DNA of 64,000 nucleotides. Source: JAWPMT01 sp965215825 (GTDB lineage: Bacteria > Bacteroidota > Bacteroidia > Cytophagales > Cyclobacteriaceae). Within the stretch, counting starts at the first letter, position 1. Each line of letters begins with the position of its first letter. Below, piece after piece: positions 44,465-52,755 of the stretch. The notes beneath the pieces were generated by a model. It did not search any database and had not been told where the DNA came from. It was given only the letters and a program-made list of their open reading frames with translations. Location of the stretch: assembly GCA_965215825.1 (NCBI GenBank), contig CBDCEM010000001.1, positions 239,984 through 303,983 of the forward strand, in the 5' to 3' direction. A program made the translations under genes and the position numbers.

Positions 44465-45388
44465 TTATTTGAAGAAGCAATTTCCAACACAGTAATTCTG
44501 TCCATTCCATTCCTTAACCGGCTTATTAGCTATCCAAAATGGCATCTCAAGAATCGCATTATTGACTTTTGAATTCTGTTGCTTACGACGTTGATTATTT
44601 TGATACAATTCTCCTTGGTACCCAATTTCGACAATCTTCAACCGAAAGTGTAGCATTATCTGCACATCCTTTTCTTGCAGTTTTTTGTACTTTAAGTTAC
44701 CGTCATACTTAGCAATATCAGTCGATATTAGTTGAAGAATCTGCGACAATCCATCAATCTCCAATTCATACAATGCTTTTACATGACTGTTTAAACCATC
44801 CACAAATTGATGAGAACCATACCCACTATTCTCTTTCAATTCCTTAATTCGGAAAGTGTTGTCTTTAAAGAAGATATCCTCTTGCTTTTTATTCTTGCCT
44901 CGTAGATTGGCAGAAATCCTTATTTGAGCTTTTACTGGCTGTAAATCGGCTAAGAACCCCATCCCATAAAGAATAGAATTCTTATCCACAGGGAAGAGAA
45001 TTCCTGCGGAAAGTTCGGGAATTTCAATCTTGGGAATTTCACCCTTTCGTAAATAAGTAAGCAAATCCAAATAAAAGAAGTGGCTAACACCACTTATTTT
45101 GGTATTACTTTGGATCAAAGTAAATGCATCATCAAAGCACCCTCCATCTCTTGACAGACAATCCAAAACTCGTTTAGTCTGTTCACGCAATAATCTGACA
45201 TCCCTACAATCACCATTGCTTTCTTGGCAATCCTTCAATAAACGATCTATCAAAAGAAAATTAACTTCGGCCTCTTCTTTCAAGATCAGCTTGATTGCAT
45301 TTAAGTTAATCGAATCAGGCTGATTTACACTGCCATGTGCATAGTTCCATCCAATTATGAGGAGGATGATATAATTCAGTAATTTCAT
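44465..45388 (-). CDS. Secreted protein of unknown function
   Basis: The 307-residue protein has a signal peptide (KLLNYIILLIIGWNYAHGS). A helical region with cysteine pairs (KDCQESNGDCRDV, LDCLSRDGGCFDD) follows, then a beta-rich C-terminal half (KAQIRISANLRGKNKKQ, MLHFRLKIVEIGYQGELY). It ends QNYCVGNCFFK. The cysteines may form disulphides, consistent with export. I do not recognise the family. It lies 9 bp from the next gene and is part of the five-gene minus-strand operon 42114-46599. Confidence 0.6.
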   Translation of the reverse strand: MKLLNYIILLIIGWNYAHGSVNQPDSINLNAIKLILKEEAEVNFLLIDRLLKDCQESNGDCRDVRLLREQTKRVLDCLSRDGGCFDDAFTLIQSNTKISGVSHFFYLDLLTYLRKGEIPKIEIPELSAGILFPVDKNSILYGMGFLADLQPVKAQIRISANLRGKNKKQEDIFFKDNTFRIKELKENSGYGSHQFVDGLNSHVKALYELEIDGLSQILQLISTDIAKYDGNLKYKKLQEKDVQIMLHFRLKIVEIGYQGELYQNNQRRKQQNSKVNNAILEMPFWIANKPVKEWNGQNYCVGNCFFK

Positions 45389-45400
45389 ATTTTCCTTTGT

Positions 45401-46162
45401 TTAATTGTTAATTGAGAATCTGAGTTTTTCCAAAATATTTTCTGCTGCATTCAATACTTCTCTGTCACCATTCGAATTATTCATGACATAGGTGAATTTA
45501 TTTTGCGCGCTAACGAACTCTTTGGAAGTATATTTATTTAAATCTTTTGCCTCTCTCTCCAATTGATTGATCTCCTGAGTAAACCATATAGGAATCAGAT
45601 TATTGTCCTCATTAGGGTCCAGTACAATGTCAGGTAGATTCATGGTCCCATTGATAGAATCAGGTAAACCGATTACCTTGATAGGCATCTTACCCCACAT
45701 GATTTTCACGCTATCCAATTCGATTCCCAAGGGCATTGGAATACTATATCTCCCCAACGAATCCAGAGGATAACGCTTATCCCCTATCGAGATAGTAATA
45801 AAATCATCATTCAAAGTCAGATCCTCGCCTTGTAATGACTTAATTGAAACTTTTCCAACAAATTCCATTCTTGATGGCAAAGCGTATTCCGAAACATAAG
45901 AAACAGTATCAACCTGTCTACGTGTAGGAGCGGAATACACTTCAGCTATTTCCTCTTCCACAAAAGGATCAGATGTGTAAATAGAATCATTATGCAATTT
46001 CTCTTCGGAAATTACCTCTTCAAGGTTTTCATCGCGGCTTTCTGGTATCTTATTATCAAGTTTATCCTGGTACATACCCCAAGCTGTATATGTCAATATT
46101 GCAATAATCACAATCAAGATTGCGTTTATGAGTTTGTTCTTTCCAATTCCTTGATCTTCCAT
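45401..46162 (-). CDS. Single-pass membrane protein with extracytoplasmic beta domain
   Basis: The protein has 253 residues. A membrane helix lies at about 11-28 (INAILIVIIAILTYTAWG). A Glu/Asp-rich linker (about 35-75) and a beta domain follow (RMEFVGKVSIKSLQGEDLTL, DKRYPLDSLGRYSIPMPLG, SVKIMWGKMPIKVIGLPD). The C-terminus is helical (QEINQLEREAKDLNKYTS). It is probably anchored in the inner membrane with the rest outside the cytosol. It is unrecognised. It is the second gene of the operon, 11 bp downstream of the small membrane protein. Confidence 0.6.
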   Translation of the reverse strand: MEDQGIGKNKLINAILIVIIAILTYTAWGMYQDKLDNKIPESRDENLEEVISEEKLHNDSIYTSDPFVEEEIAEVYSAPTRRQVDTVSYVSEYALPSRMEFVGKVSIKSLQGEDLTLNDDFITISIGDKRYPLDSLGRYSIPMPLGIELDSVKIMWGKMPIKVIGLPDSINGTMNLPDIVLDPNEDNNLIPIWFTQEINQLEREAKDLNKYTSKEFVSAQNKFTYVMNNSNGDREVLNAAENILEKLRFSINN

Positions 46163-46173
46163 ATCAGTTGGTT

Positions 46174-46599
46174 TTAGTTTGTCGGTTTACTACTTTCGTC
46201 CTGGTTATCACTAGTATTTTCCATACCAGCATTTTCCTCAACATTAGCTTGGCGTAACTCTTCACTTTTATCCTTCTTGACAGTATGGATTCTGTAGAGG
46301 AATGTGAAAAAACTTCCGATAATGAGGTCATTTGCCAGAGATTCTAGCTTATCTAAAATGTGAAGGGTCTTCTGTACATGTTCTGGAAGACTATCCATCG
46401 AAAGATATTGATATTGATGAATGCCAATAAGAATTATTGCCCCAAGGCTTAATACTCCCACGGTTAAGGCGGCTGTATTGTACTTATCCAGAACCTCATC
46501 CGTAAAAATGCCCGTTATCGCTATTAATAGTGCTTTGAGCTGTCTTCTAAATAGGACCAGCGTCAAGATCACAATTGATGTAAGTAGTAAAAACAACAT
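46174..46599 (-). CDS. Small three-pass membrane protein, first gene of operon
   Basis: The 141-residue protein has membrane segments at about 2-17, 44-62 and 88-104 (LFLLLTSIVILTLVLF, ALTVGVLSLGAIILIGIHQ, LIIGSFFTFLYRI). A polar C-terminal tail rich in Glu, Asn and Ser follows. No family is recognised. It heads the operon with four secreted or membrane proteins. A divergent gene starts 196 bp away at 46795, with direct repeats in between. Confidence 0.6.
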   Translation of the reverse strand: MLFLLLTSIVILTLVLFRRQLKALLIAITGIFTDEVLDKYNTAALTVGVLSLGAIILIGIHQYQYLSMDSLPEHVQKTLHILDKLESLANDLIIGSFFTFLYRIHTVKKDKSEELRQANVEENAGMENTSDNQDESSKPTN

Positions 46600-46727
46600 A
46601 TCCGCTTATTTTTAAGTGTCCTCGGAGGTAATAGGGAATTCAGAAACAATCCTTACCTGTTATCTTTATTTTTTTTTAATTGCTAACAAAGGCTTAACAT
46701 TGAGGTCATCCGGAAAAGGTCGAAATA

Positions 46728-46787
46728 TTGAACACTAGCAATTAACTGTACTATTTGACCATTCGATAGATTTGAACACTAACAATT
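46728..46787. repeat. Pair of 16-bp direct repeats upstream of 46795 gene
   Basis: TTGAACACTAGCAATT (46728-46743) and TTGAACACTAACAATT (46772-46787) differ at one base and are 44 bp apart. They end 8 bp before the start of the plus-strand gene and lie between divergent transcription units. They look like regulator-binding iterons. Confidence 0.6.
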
Positions 46788-46794
46788 TCCTGCT

Positions 46795-47649
46795 TTGAGC
46801 CAAAGAAAAGTCGTTAGACAAAGAAATTTTAAAGAGAAAAAAAGACGTAAAAGACAAGTTACCAAGGACCGCTATCAGCCAACAAGAGACGTTCACTATG
46901 TAAAAATCAATGTCAAGAAAAATTCCGTAGACAAAAGTTCAATTAGGGGATATTTCTCAATTATTAGAGAACATTTAAATACAATTAAATCAGAGATTAA
47001 TGTCTTAGAAACATTGCATGAAAAAAATGTATTGTTAGGTCTTTTGACAGATAAAGCTCACAAAAGAGCTAAGGACAATGCTGACTTTTTGGAAAATGAG
47101 TATGACAACTATTTCGATCAATTAGAAAGAAAAGTTTTGGAAAATGGGAATGTCAAATATTGCAGGATACTGCAAGTTCCATTTTCCCATAACCTAAAGG
47201 TAGCTGACGAAAACAAAATAGATCTCCTTTTACTTAAGGCCCTTAGCCTATCCTTACCTAGAGCAATTACACACATAACAAATATGATGAAGAATTGCCC
47301 TAAAAGATTTCAACTTTATCTAACGTATCGGCATAGAATCCCATACAATTTCATGACAATTGATTCGGAGTATGTACTTTCTGAATACCCCAGGTTTAAT
47401 AATACGGGTGTTGTATTCCCCGATGAAATGTATGTAAACTGCGTAGATTCAATCCCTTCACAAATGACGAATCGTCATGATGTATTTAAAAGTATAAGGA
47501 AAGAAAATAAGGAATATCAAGTAGATATAAATCAGTTAAGAAATGCCATTGAAAATCTTCAAATGGAAAAAGAAAAATTGCTAAGGAAAAAGCCGTACGA
47601 CAAAAAAATTCTGTTGTCCTCAATCTCCGCCCTCAAAAATTTGAATTGA
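46795..47649 (+). CDS. Basic helical protein of unknown function
   Basis: The 284-residue protein has a strongly basic start (SQRKVVRQRNFKEKKRRKRQ), suggesting DNA or RNA binding. Helices and a compact mixed domain follow (HRIPYNFMTIDSEYVLSEYPRFNNTGV). It ends in a coiled coil (about 245-270). The family is not recognised. The start is TTG at 46795; no ATG lies between it and the basic stretch. The adjacent direct repeats suggest autoregulation. It is followed by an ECF-like sigma gene on the same strand. Confidence 0.5.
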   Translation: MSQRKVVRQRNFKEKKRRKRQVTKDRYQPTRDVHYVKINVKKNSVDKSSIRGYFSIIREHLNTIKSEINVLETLHEKNVLLGLLTDKAHKRAKDNADFLENEYDNYFDQLERKVLENGNVKYCRILQVPFSHNLKVADENKIDLLLLKALSLSLPRAITHITNMMKNCPKRFQLYLTYRHRIPYNFMTIDSEYVLSEYPRFNNTGVVFPDEMYVNCVDSIPSQMTNRHDVFKSIRKENKEYQVDINQLRNAIENLQMEKEKLLRKKPYDKKILLSSISALKNLN

Positions 47650-47854
47650 ATTTCGGGGAATTCCATTCTTGTTAAGGTTAACGGATCCTATCGCTTCTTA
47701 TGCGTCGGTTGCACACTGAGTTATCTTACTCTTCACTAACTCATATTTTCATTCATCTACGACGGTTGTTAGTTCGAGAAAGAATCGAATATTACACCGG
47801 ATTTCACGGTCCTTAAGTTTACATTGAAGGTAATTGCAATTATATTGCAGGGTC

Positions 47855-48367
47855 ATGCAATCAGAGCGATTAAACTATTACGAAGAAAATTACCCTCGTT
47901 TGTCAATCAAGGCATTGAAGTATGCTTTAAGATATAAGCAATTGACTATTCAAGATCATGAAGACTGCTTCATGGATTCAATATGTATTTGTTTCGAAAA
48001 AGAGATGCATGTTATTGAAATCGGATATAATCCAGATGCATACTTTATGACTGTGTTCAAGAACTCTCTAAAAAATAGATTGAGTCAGAAGAACAAAGAA
48101 AAAGGAGCCCTAAAAGACACTCTCCATTGGGTTAAAGATGAAGAACTCTATCCTTGGACAGACGAACAATTAGCCTCAGCGATCAAAAAGATAACAAGAA
48201 GTGAAAATTCTGAGCAAATTCTGATAATGTACGTTCTACATAATGAATCAAATCGCGAAATCGCTAGAAAACTTGGACTGTCTCAAAAATATGTTGAAAG
48301 AAAGAAAAGTACTCTGTTCAAAAAGTTAGTCGAACAATTGAAACAAAATATTTCTAAACAGATTTGA
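47855..48367 (+). CDS. ECF-like RNA polymerase sigma factor
   Basis: From the ATG at 47855 the protein has 170 residues. Region 2 features (ALKYALRYKQLTIQDHEDCFMDSI, YFMTVFKNSLKNRLSQ) are followed by a region 4 helix-turn-helix (LIMYVLHNESNREIARKLGLSQKYVERKKS). The arrangement matches small sigma-70 family regulators. It may control the membrane operon at 42114-46599. A small minus-strand ORF overlaps its 3' end convergently. Confidence 0.8.
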   Translation: MQSERLNYYEENYPRLSIKALKYALRYKQLTIQDHEDCFMDSICICFEKEMHVIEIGYNPDAYFMTVFKNSLKNRLSQKNKEKGALKDTLHWVKDEELYPWTDEQLASAIKKITRSENSEQILIMYVLHNESNREIARKLGLSQKYVERKKSTLFKKLVEQLKQNISKQI

Positions 48368-48563
48368 GAACTTGACCTACTCTTTTCAAAAAAGCATCAT
48401 GATTTTTCGGTAAATTAATAGGCATTTTATCTACCTGATCAAGCTCTTTAAGCGCTTCACTCTCAACTTTTTTAATTTCTTCCTCAGACGCCTGAAATAA
48501 AATGTATTTTTCTTCAATTGTTTTTGTCACGATATCCTCTTGTAATTGTTGGCTATCTCTCAT
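48354..48563 (-). CDS. Small helical protein, convergent with sigma gene
   Basis: The 69-residue protein is fully helical and acidic (EEEIKKVESEALKELDQVDK). Its last 14 bp overlap the sigma-factor gene in the opposite direction. It has no known domain. Small proteins beside sigma factors are sometimes anti-sigma factors, but the convergent rather than operonic layout weakens that idea. Confidence 0.4.
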   Translation of the reverse strand: MRDSQQLQEDIVTKTIEEKYILFQASEEEIKKVESEALKELDQVDKMPINLPKNHDAFLKRVGQVLKSV

Positions 48564-49382
48564 TCCGCTATATTTTATTTGATAATCTGAGAATTACAAC
48601 TGCAATATAAGATTCTCTCTGACATGCACCGCATTTAATTAGACAAATCAGTGAAAAACTGACATTAATCAGTAAAATATGAGAAAATTCTCAGTGAAAT
48701 TTCATAAACTAATATACTTCAGATTCTGATGGAAAACGTTTGCATTGACGAAAAGTTACATAAATTCTTGTATAATTTTTCCTTTGGAAAGTTTAAGGCT
48801 GAGCCTATTCACTAAGAATAACTATTCGAGCTATTAGATTTATCTTGACAAAAACGACATCATACTTATCAGATTATTAGGACTCTTCACTCTCATGATT
48901 TCTAAGAAACAAGAATTAGTACATACACCTATCGATGGGTCAATTATGCTGACTTAAAGCCTTAAGAGCAAATGGACACTTCTGTAGCAACTTTCCAAAT
49001 GGAAGTAGAGTTTACAAACACTTTATCAACAGTACTCAGCGTAAGAAATAGGGACCTCCTTACTGAACAGATTGAGATAATCCATTATTTAATAAAGTCT
49101 TATATATATTCAATCGAATAAGCCTTTCAATCAATTTGCCTCTTAACTTAAGTGAGTTGTTTGACATTTCAGGGCATTTTCATATAGTGAAAAACCGTCA
49201 TGTTTTTCTTGCAAAATATGCAAAGACCCAAGCATAACAATTAAGGCTTTCTAGCGTAATATGTGCAAGTCAAAACTCAAATAACGTGCTATTCAGCCCC
49301 ACCTAGCATTTTTGTTTGTGTAGTTGATATTGTGGTATTGCCCCGGCAATACATGGTTGAATAACAAAACAAAAAGTCCTAA
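48564..49382. other. Non-coding region upstream of RteC
   Basis: These 819 bp hold no supported gene. They are AT-rich and contain several short inverted repeats, notably GTATTGCC/GGCAATAC at 49335-49352. In Bacteroidota mobile elements such stretches carry transfer or excision sites, but no oriT can be claimed from reading. Confidence 0.4.
49335..49352. promoter_or_regulatory. Inverted repeat GTATTGCC-CC-GGCAATAC before rteC-like gene
   Basis: Two perfect 8-bp arms around CC, 30 bp before the RteC-like start, are suitably placed for an operator of the mobile-element control genes. Confidence 0.55.
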
Positions 49383-50210
49383 ATGACTAAAACCAAACGA
49401 CAATTCCAGGATCTAACTGATCGCCTGGAGAGTGAAATCATTGTGATCGATAACACGTCCACCGATTGGATTGATAGTGTCAATGAGAACATCGACATCT
49501 GTAACACACTGATAAACCAACTGCGAGATCGGTACGAAGCAGCAAGCCTGGAAGAAGCAGATCAAATAGACTTTTTCAAGAACATCAAGCCCAAGTTTGC
49601 TTCGGAGCTTCTATTTCAAGGCCACGTACTGCAGTACTATCATGGAAAGCCTAAGACCAATAATAAAAAAAGTATCAGGAGGCATATTAAGGATCATCGG
49701 GTTCGCACAAATGCATTCTTGAGTCAATACTTGGAATTACACAATTATATGGTCTTTCGATCCGAACACATGGATCAAGCTTATTTTGGTCATCATCCTT
49801 ATGATGCACGTGTGCACGGCGCGTTAGTAGTTCCGACTGATCCAAAGTTCAGTTCACCAGCAGATCCTACACTGTCCTTAATCCAATCAAATGGCAAGTT
49901 TCTTGAGTTCTTAGAGCTTGAATTTGTTGTTGCAGGCGGTTCCCACTCGGGGCGAGGTGGGAGTAACCGAAAACGTAAGATTTGGAAGGGTTCTCAGACC
50001 GAATTCGCAGCGCTTATATACGGTTTGGTAGAAGCTGGACTCATCGATATGGAGATACATGTCCTGTCAACTCATGCGCAGCGTGCATTGAACCTGGAGA
50101 TCGACAACATTTACCGAACATTCAATGATGTCAAGCGGAAAAAGAACCCAACTGAAGTCCTGGACAAGCTAAAAACGGCCCTAAATGAGAAAATTCGGGA
50201 AGAAAATTGA
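49383..50210 (+). CDS. RteC-domain regulatory protein
   Basis: The 275-residue protein carries the RteC pattern: IDFFKNIKPKFASELLFQGHVLQYYHGKP, RTNAFLSQYLELHNYMVFRSEHMDQAYF, and near the C-terminus WKGSQTEFAALIYGLVEAGLID and LNLEIDNIYRTFNDVKRKKNPTEVLDKL. RteC controls excision genes of CTnDOT-type conjugative transposons. Its presence together with the HTH_17 and DnaC-like genes just downstream marks this as mobile-element DNA. The SHSGRGGSNRKRK stretch (about 197-209) is a basic insertion that could contact DNA. Confidence 0.88.
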   Translation: MTKTKRQFQDLTDRLESEIIVIDNTSTDWIDSVNENIDICNTLINQLRDRYEAASLEEADQIDFFKNIKPKFASELLFQGHVLQYYHGKPKTNNKKSIRRHIKDHRVRTNAFLSQYLELHNYMVFRSEHMDQAYFGHHPYDARVHGALVVPTDPKFSSPADPTLSLIQSNGKFLEFLELEFVVAGGSHSGRGGSNRKRKIWKGSQTEFAALIYGLVEAGLIDMEIHVLSTHAQRALNLEIDNIYRTFNDVKRKKNPTEVLDKLKTALNEKIREEN

Positions 50211-50306
50211 AAAAATCTGCTCCCACCTCATTCCCACTTGTGAATAAAAGAAATTTCCTCCTTTCATATTTGAGCCATTGAAAACAAAAACAAATAAACG
50301 TTTCTT

Positions 50307-50582
50307 ATGGCTACAGAAATCATCACTAAAGAAGATCTCCGGGAATTCAAAACAGAACTATTAGGAGAATTACATTCATTGATTCAGAACTCTGATGAAG
50401 GTCCAAAACGGCAATGGTTGAAGTCTTCAGAAGTACGAAGGTTGTTGAAAATCTCAGCAGGCTCACTCCAGAACCTTCGAGTGAACGGACATCTGCCCTA
50501 CACCAAAGTACAAGGGATTATCTTCTACGAATACCAGGACATCCTGGACATGATCGACAACAACAAGTACAATCACGCCTGA
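50307..50582 (+). CDS. HTH_17 excisionase-like DNA-binding protein
   Basis: The 91-residue protein has an N-terminal helix (KEDLREFKTELLGELHSLI) and a MerR-like HTH_17 domain (WLKSSEVRRLLKISAGSLQNLRVNGHLPYTKVQGIIFYEYQDIL). This is the small excisionase/regulator family that usually follows rteC in Bacteroidota integrative elements. The three genes from here to 51632 are tightly spaced and read in one direction. Confidence 0.88.
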   Translation: MATEIITKEDLREFKTELLGELHSLIQNSDEGPKRQWLKSSEVRRLLKISAGSLQNLRVNGHLPYTKVQGIIFYEYQDILDMIDNNKYNHA

Positions 50583-50611
50583 GGGTAATGCGCATCACGT
50601 GATCACTTCAC

Positions 50612-50995
50612 ATGGATGTTAACTTCATCGCCCATTTTAACGGCTGGATAGCTAAAGTACAGAACGATAACAGGCTTAATACGACGCATATCTGTCTGTA
50701 CTTGGCTCTCTTCCAGTTTTGGAACCTCAATCGCTTCAGAACTCCCATATCCGTGGCCAGGGCTGAATTGATGCAAGTCTCTAAGATTGGTTCAGTGAAT
50801 ACGTATACGAAATGCATGAAAGACCTTCACCAGTGGGGCTATATCAACTATCAGCCTTCACACAATCCTTTGAAAGGAAGTCTTGTAAATATGTACTATT
50901 TCGGGAAAAGCCATGAATCCAATCATGTTGGAAAGCAAACTAATCATGTAACTAAAGGAGTCAATGAAGACAAAGACTACAGCGAACCACTCTGA
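50612..50995 (+). CDS. Winged-helix replication-initiator-like protein
   Basis: The 127-residue protein starts DVNFIAHFNGWIAKVQNDNRLNTTHICLYLALFQFWN. A winged helix follows (ISVARAELMQVSKIGSVNTYTKCMKDLHQWGYINY). The layout resembles phage or plasmid replication-initiator N-domains and is usually followed by a DnaC-like loader, as here. Its 3' end overlaps that ATPase by 32 bp. Confidence 0.65.
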   Translation: MDVNFIAHFNGWIAKVQNDNRLNTTHICLYLALFQFWNLNRFRTPISVARAELMQVSKIGSVNTYTKCMKDLHQWGYINYQPSHNPLKGSLVNMYYFGKSHESNHVGKQTNHVTKGVNEDKDYSEPL

Positions 50996-51632
50996 ATCTA
51001 TCACAATGACCTCTGAAAAGTTCCCCTTTGACGAATGTCTCTCCGTTCTGGAACATTCCGGAAAGAGGTTCTACGGGGATCATTTTCGTATTGTAAAGGA
51101 GGATCATGAAATTATTTTCAAATTATTAGTCTACTTCATGCGGGATGAAGCCAACGCAGAGCGATTGGGTATCAGCTTCCGAAAAGGCATCCTTTTAACT
51201 GGACCAATCGGTTGTGGGAAAACATCCCTTATGAACCTATTCCGATTCATAACGGCAGCGCACAATCATCATACGATGATTTCCTGTAGAAAGGTGTCCT
51301 TTGAATTCATTCAGGAAGGCTACTCTATTATTCAGAAATACAGCGATCAATCTTATCGACACAACAACCAGGAGTGGGAACCCAAGACCTATTGCTTTGA
51401 TGACCTGGGAGCTGAGGACACCCTTAAGTATTTCGGAAATGAGTGTAATGTAATGGCCGAGATTCTCCTCTCCAGATATGATTTTTTTGTTTCCCAGGGA
51501 ATGCTTACTCATATAACCACCAATCTCAATAGCTCAGAGATGGATGAACTATATGGCAACCGTGTCCGCAGTAGGATGAGGGAGATGTTGAATTTGGTTC
51601 ATTATGAAAAAGGTAGTGATAAAAGAAGTTGA
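50964..51632 (+). CDS. DnaC/IstB-like ATPase
   Basis: The 222-residue P-loop protein has Walker A GILLTGPIGCGKTSLMNLFR (about 75-94), Walker B YCFDDLGAED and sensor-like ITTNLNSSEMDELYGNRVRSRMREM, the arginine-finger area of helicase loaders. It probably loads a helicase during element replication. An AAAGGAG sequence lies 3 bp before this ATG. A second in-frame ATG at 51006 is an alternative that removes the overlap. Confidence 0.85.
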   Translation: MKTKTTANHSESITMTSEKFPFDECLSVLEHSGKRFYGDHFRIVKEDHEIIFKLLVYFMRDEANAERLGISFRKGILLTGPIGCGKTSLMNLFRFITAAHNHHTMISCRKVSFEFIQEGYSIIQKYSDQSYRHNNQEWEPKTYCFDDLGAEDTLKYFGNECNVMAEILLSRYDFFVSQGMLTHITTNLNSSEMDELYGNRVRSRMREMLNLVHYEKGSDKRS

Positions 51633-51642
51633 ATATTGCTAT

Positions 51643-52755
51643 TCACAACAGACTCTTAAGAACTTCGTCGGTATCAAAATCAGGAGATCCTTGCCGAGAG
51701 TAGTAGTATGAGAATCTAGCAACTATATCTTTTGTAAAGGTGCTATTAATAGATGCCTTCCTAACAAAGTCCTCATTAAATTCCTTAGCTCGAATTGCTT
51801 TCATTTTTTGAAAGTTGATTAGTCCTCCTTCAATCTCACGGTACTTTGGTAAAAAGTGATATTTATTGGAAAAGGAATTGCCTATGAGGCTTTTAATAAC
51901 CTTCTTAGATTCTTCTAATACTTCACTATCTGCTTTGCCCTTTTTTAATATGTTTACCTTCTCCTTTAAAATGCCCTCCTGAGGAGATTCGATTTGAACT
52001 ATAAGAATATCTTTTGCCTTCGCTTGAGCCAAATCACATGAAGGAGTAAGAACAATATAGTAAGCTGATCCTCGCTTTTCTTGCACAAGGTCACCGGTAA
52101 AGACATTTGGTTTAATACAAGGCGTTATATATATCTCCGATGGATGATAATCTTCAAAGCCTGATTCCTCATTAAGTTCCAAATATTCTTGAATATGTGA
52201 GAGAGTATATCTTAGTAAAGTCTTTTGTTTCTCTTCGGGCGACCTGTCGGCATCATTGATCCACATATCCATAGAGGTGGATATATGATTCCAGAAAATA
52301 TTATTCAAATGCTCTTCGATCAAGCCCGATGTTCCCAAAATATTGGTAATACCAGTCAAGTGAATCTTCTTAAATTCATCTAGTATCGACGTGAAATTTC
52401 CTTCTTCAGAACCTTTTATCCGGATCTTAAAAAGATCATTTTCATTTTGTTTCTCTTCTTCGATCTTTTCTGGATTTGCAGTGACAATAAATGCAGGGAA
52501 TCGTAAATTACTCTTTATTGTATCTACAATTTCATTCCCCTGATAGTTAACATCTGCGTTTCCGAGCTTCAAATCCACTACGGCAGCATCAATTTGTCGA
52601 GATTGCAACAGCGTTTTGGCTTCTTGGGGATTCTCAGCATACTTTGCTTCGATTTCGAAATCTTCTTGATCTAAATTGTAAAGTCTTATTTGCTTCTTGT
52701 AAGACTCTCTAAAGTCCTTATCATCTTCAATAACTAGTAGTCTTAATTTATTCAT
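51643..52755 (-). CDS. Receiver-domain protein with unknown C-terminal effector domain
   Basis: The protein has 370 residues from the ATG at 52755. The receiver domain (1 to about 125) has the acidic pair Asp11-Asp12 (VIEDDKDF) and the phospho-acceptor Asp61 in AAVVDLKLG. The conserved Thr lies in FIVTA, and a Lys in RIKGS. The remaining 240 residues are not a known DNA-binding domain. They are mixed alpha/beta, with a YYIVLTPSCDLAQAKAKDIL stretch that resembles the SxxCD motif of some uncharacterised families. The start overlaps the upstream GHKL gene by 8 bp, so the kinase/regulator pair is coupled. Confidence 0.75.
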   Translation of the reverse strand: MNKLRLLVIEDDKDFRESYKKQIRLYNLDQEDFEIEAKYAENPQEAKTLLQSRQIDAAVVDLKLGNADVNYQGNEIVDTIKSNLRFPAFIVTANPEKIEEEKQNENDLFKIRIKGSEEGNFTSILDEFKKIHLTGITNILGTSGLIEEHLNNIFWNHISTSMDMWINDADRSPEEKQKTLLRYTLSHIQEYLELNEESGFEDYHPSEIYITPCIKPNVFTGDLVQEKRGSAYYIVLTPSCDLAQAKAKDILIVQIESPQEGILKEKVNILKKGKADSEVLEESKKVIKSLIGNSFSNKYHFLPKYREIEGGLINFQKMKAIRAKEFNEDFVRKASINSTFTKDIVARFSYYYSRQGSPDFDTDEVLKSLL

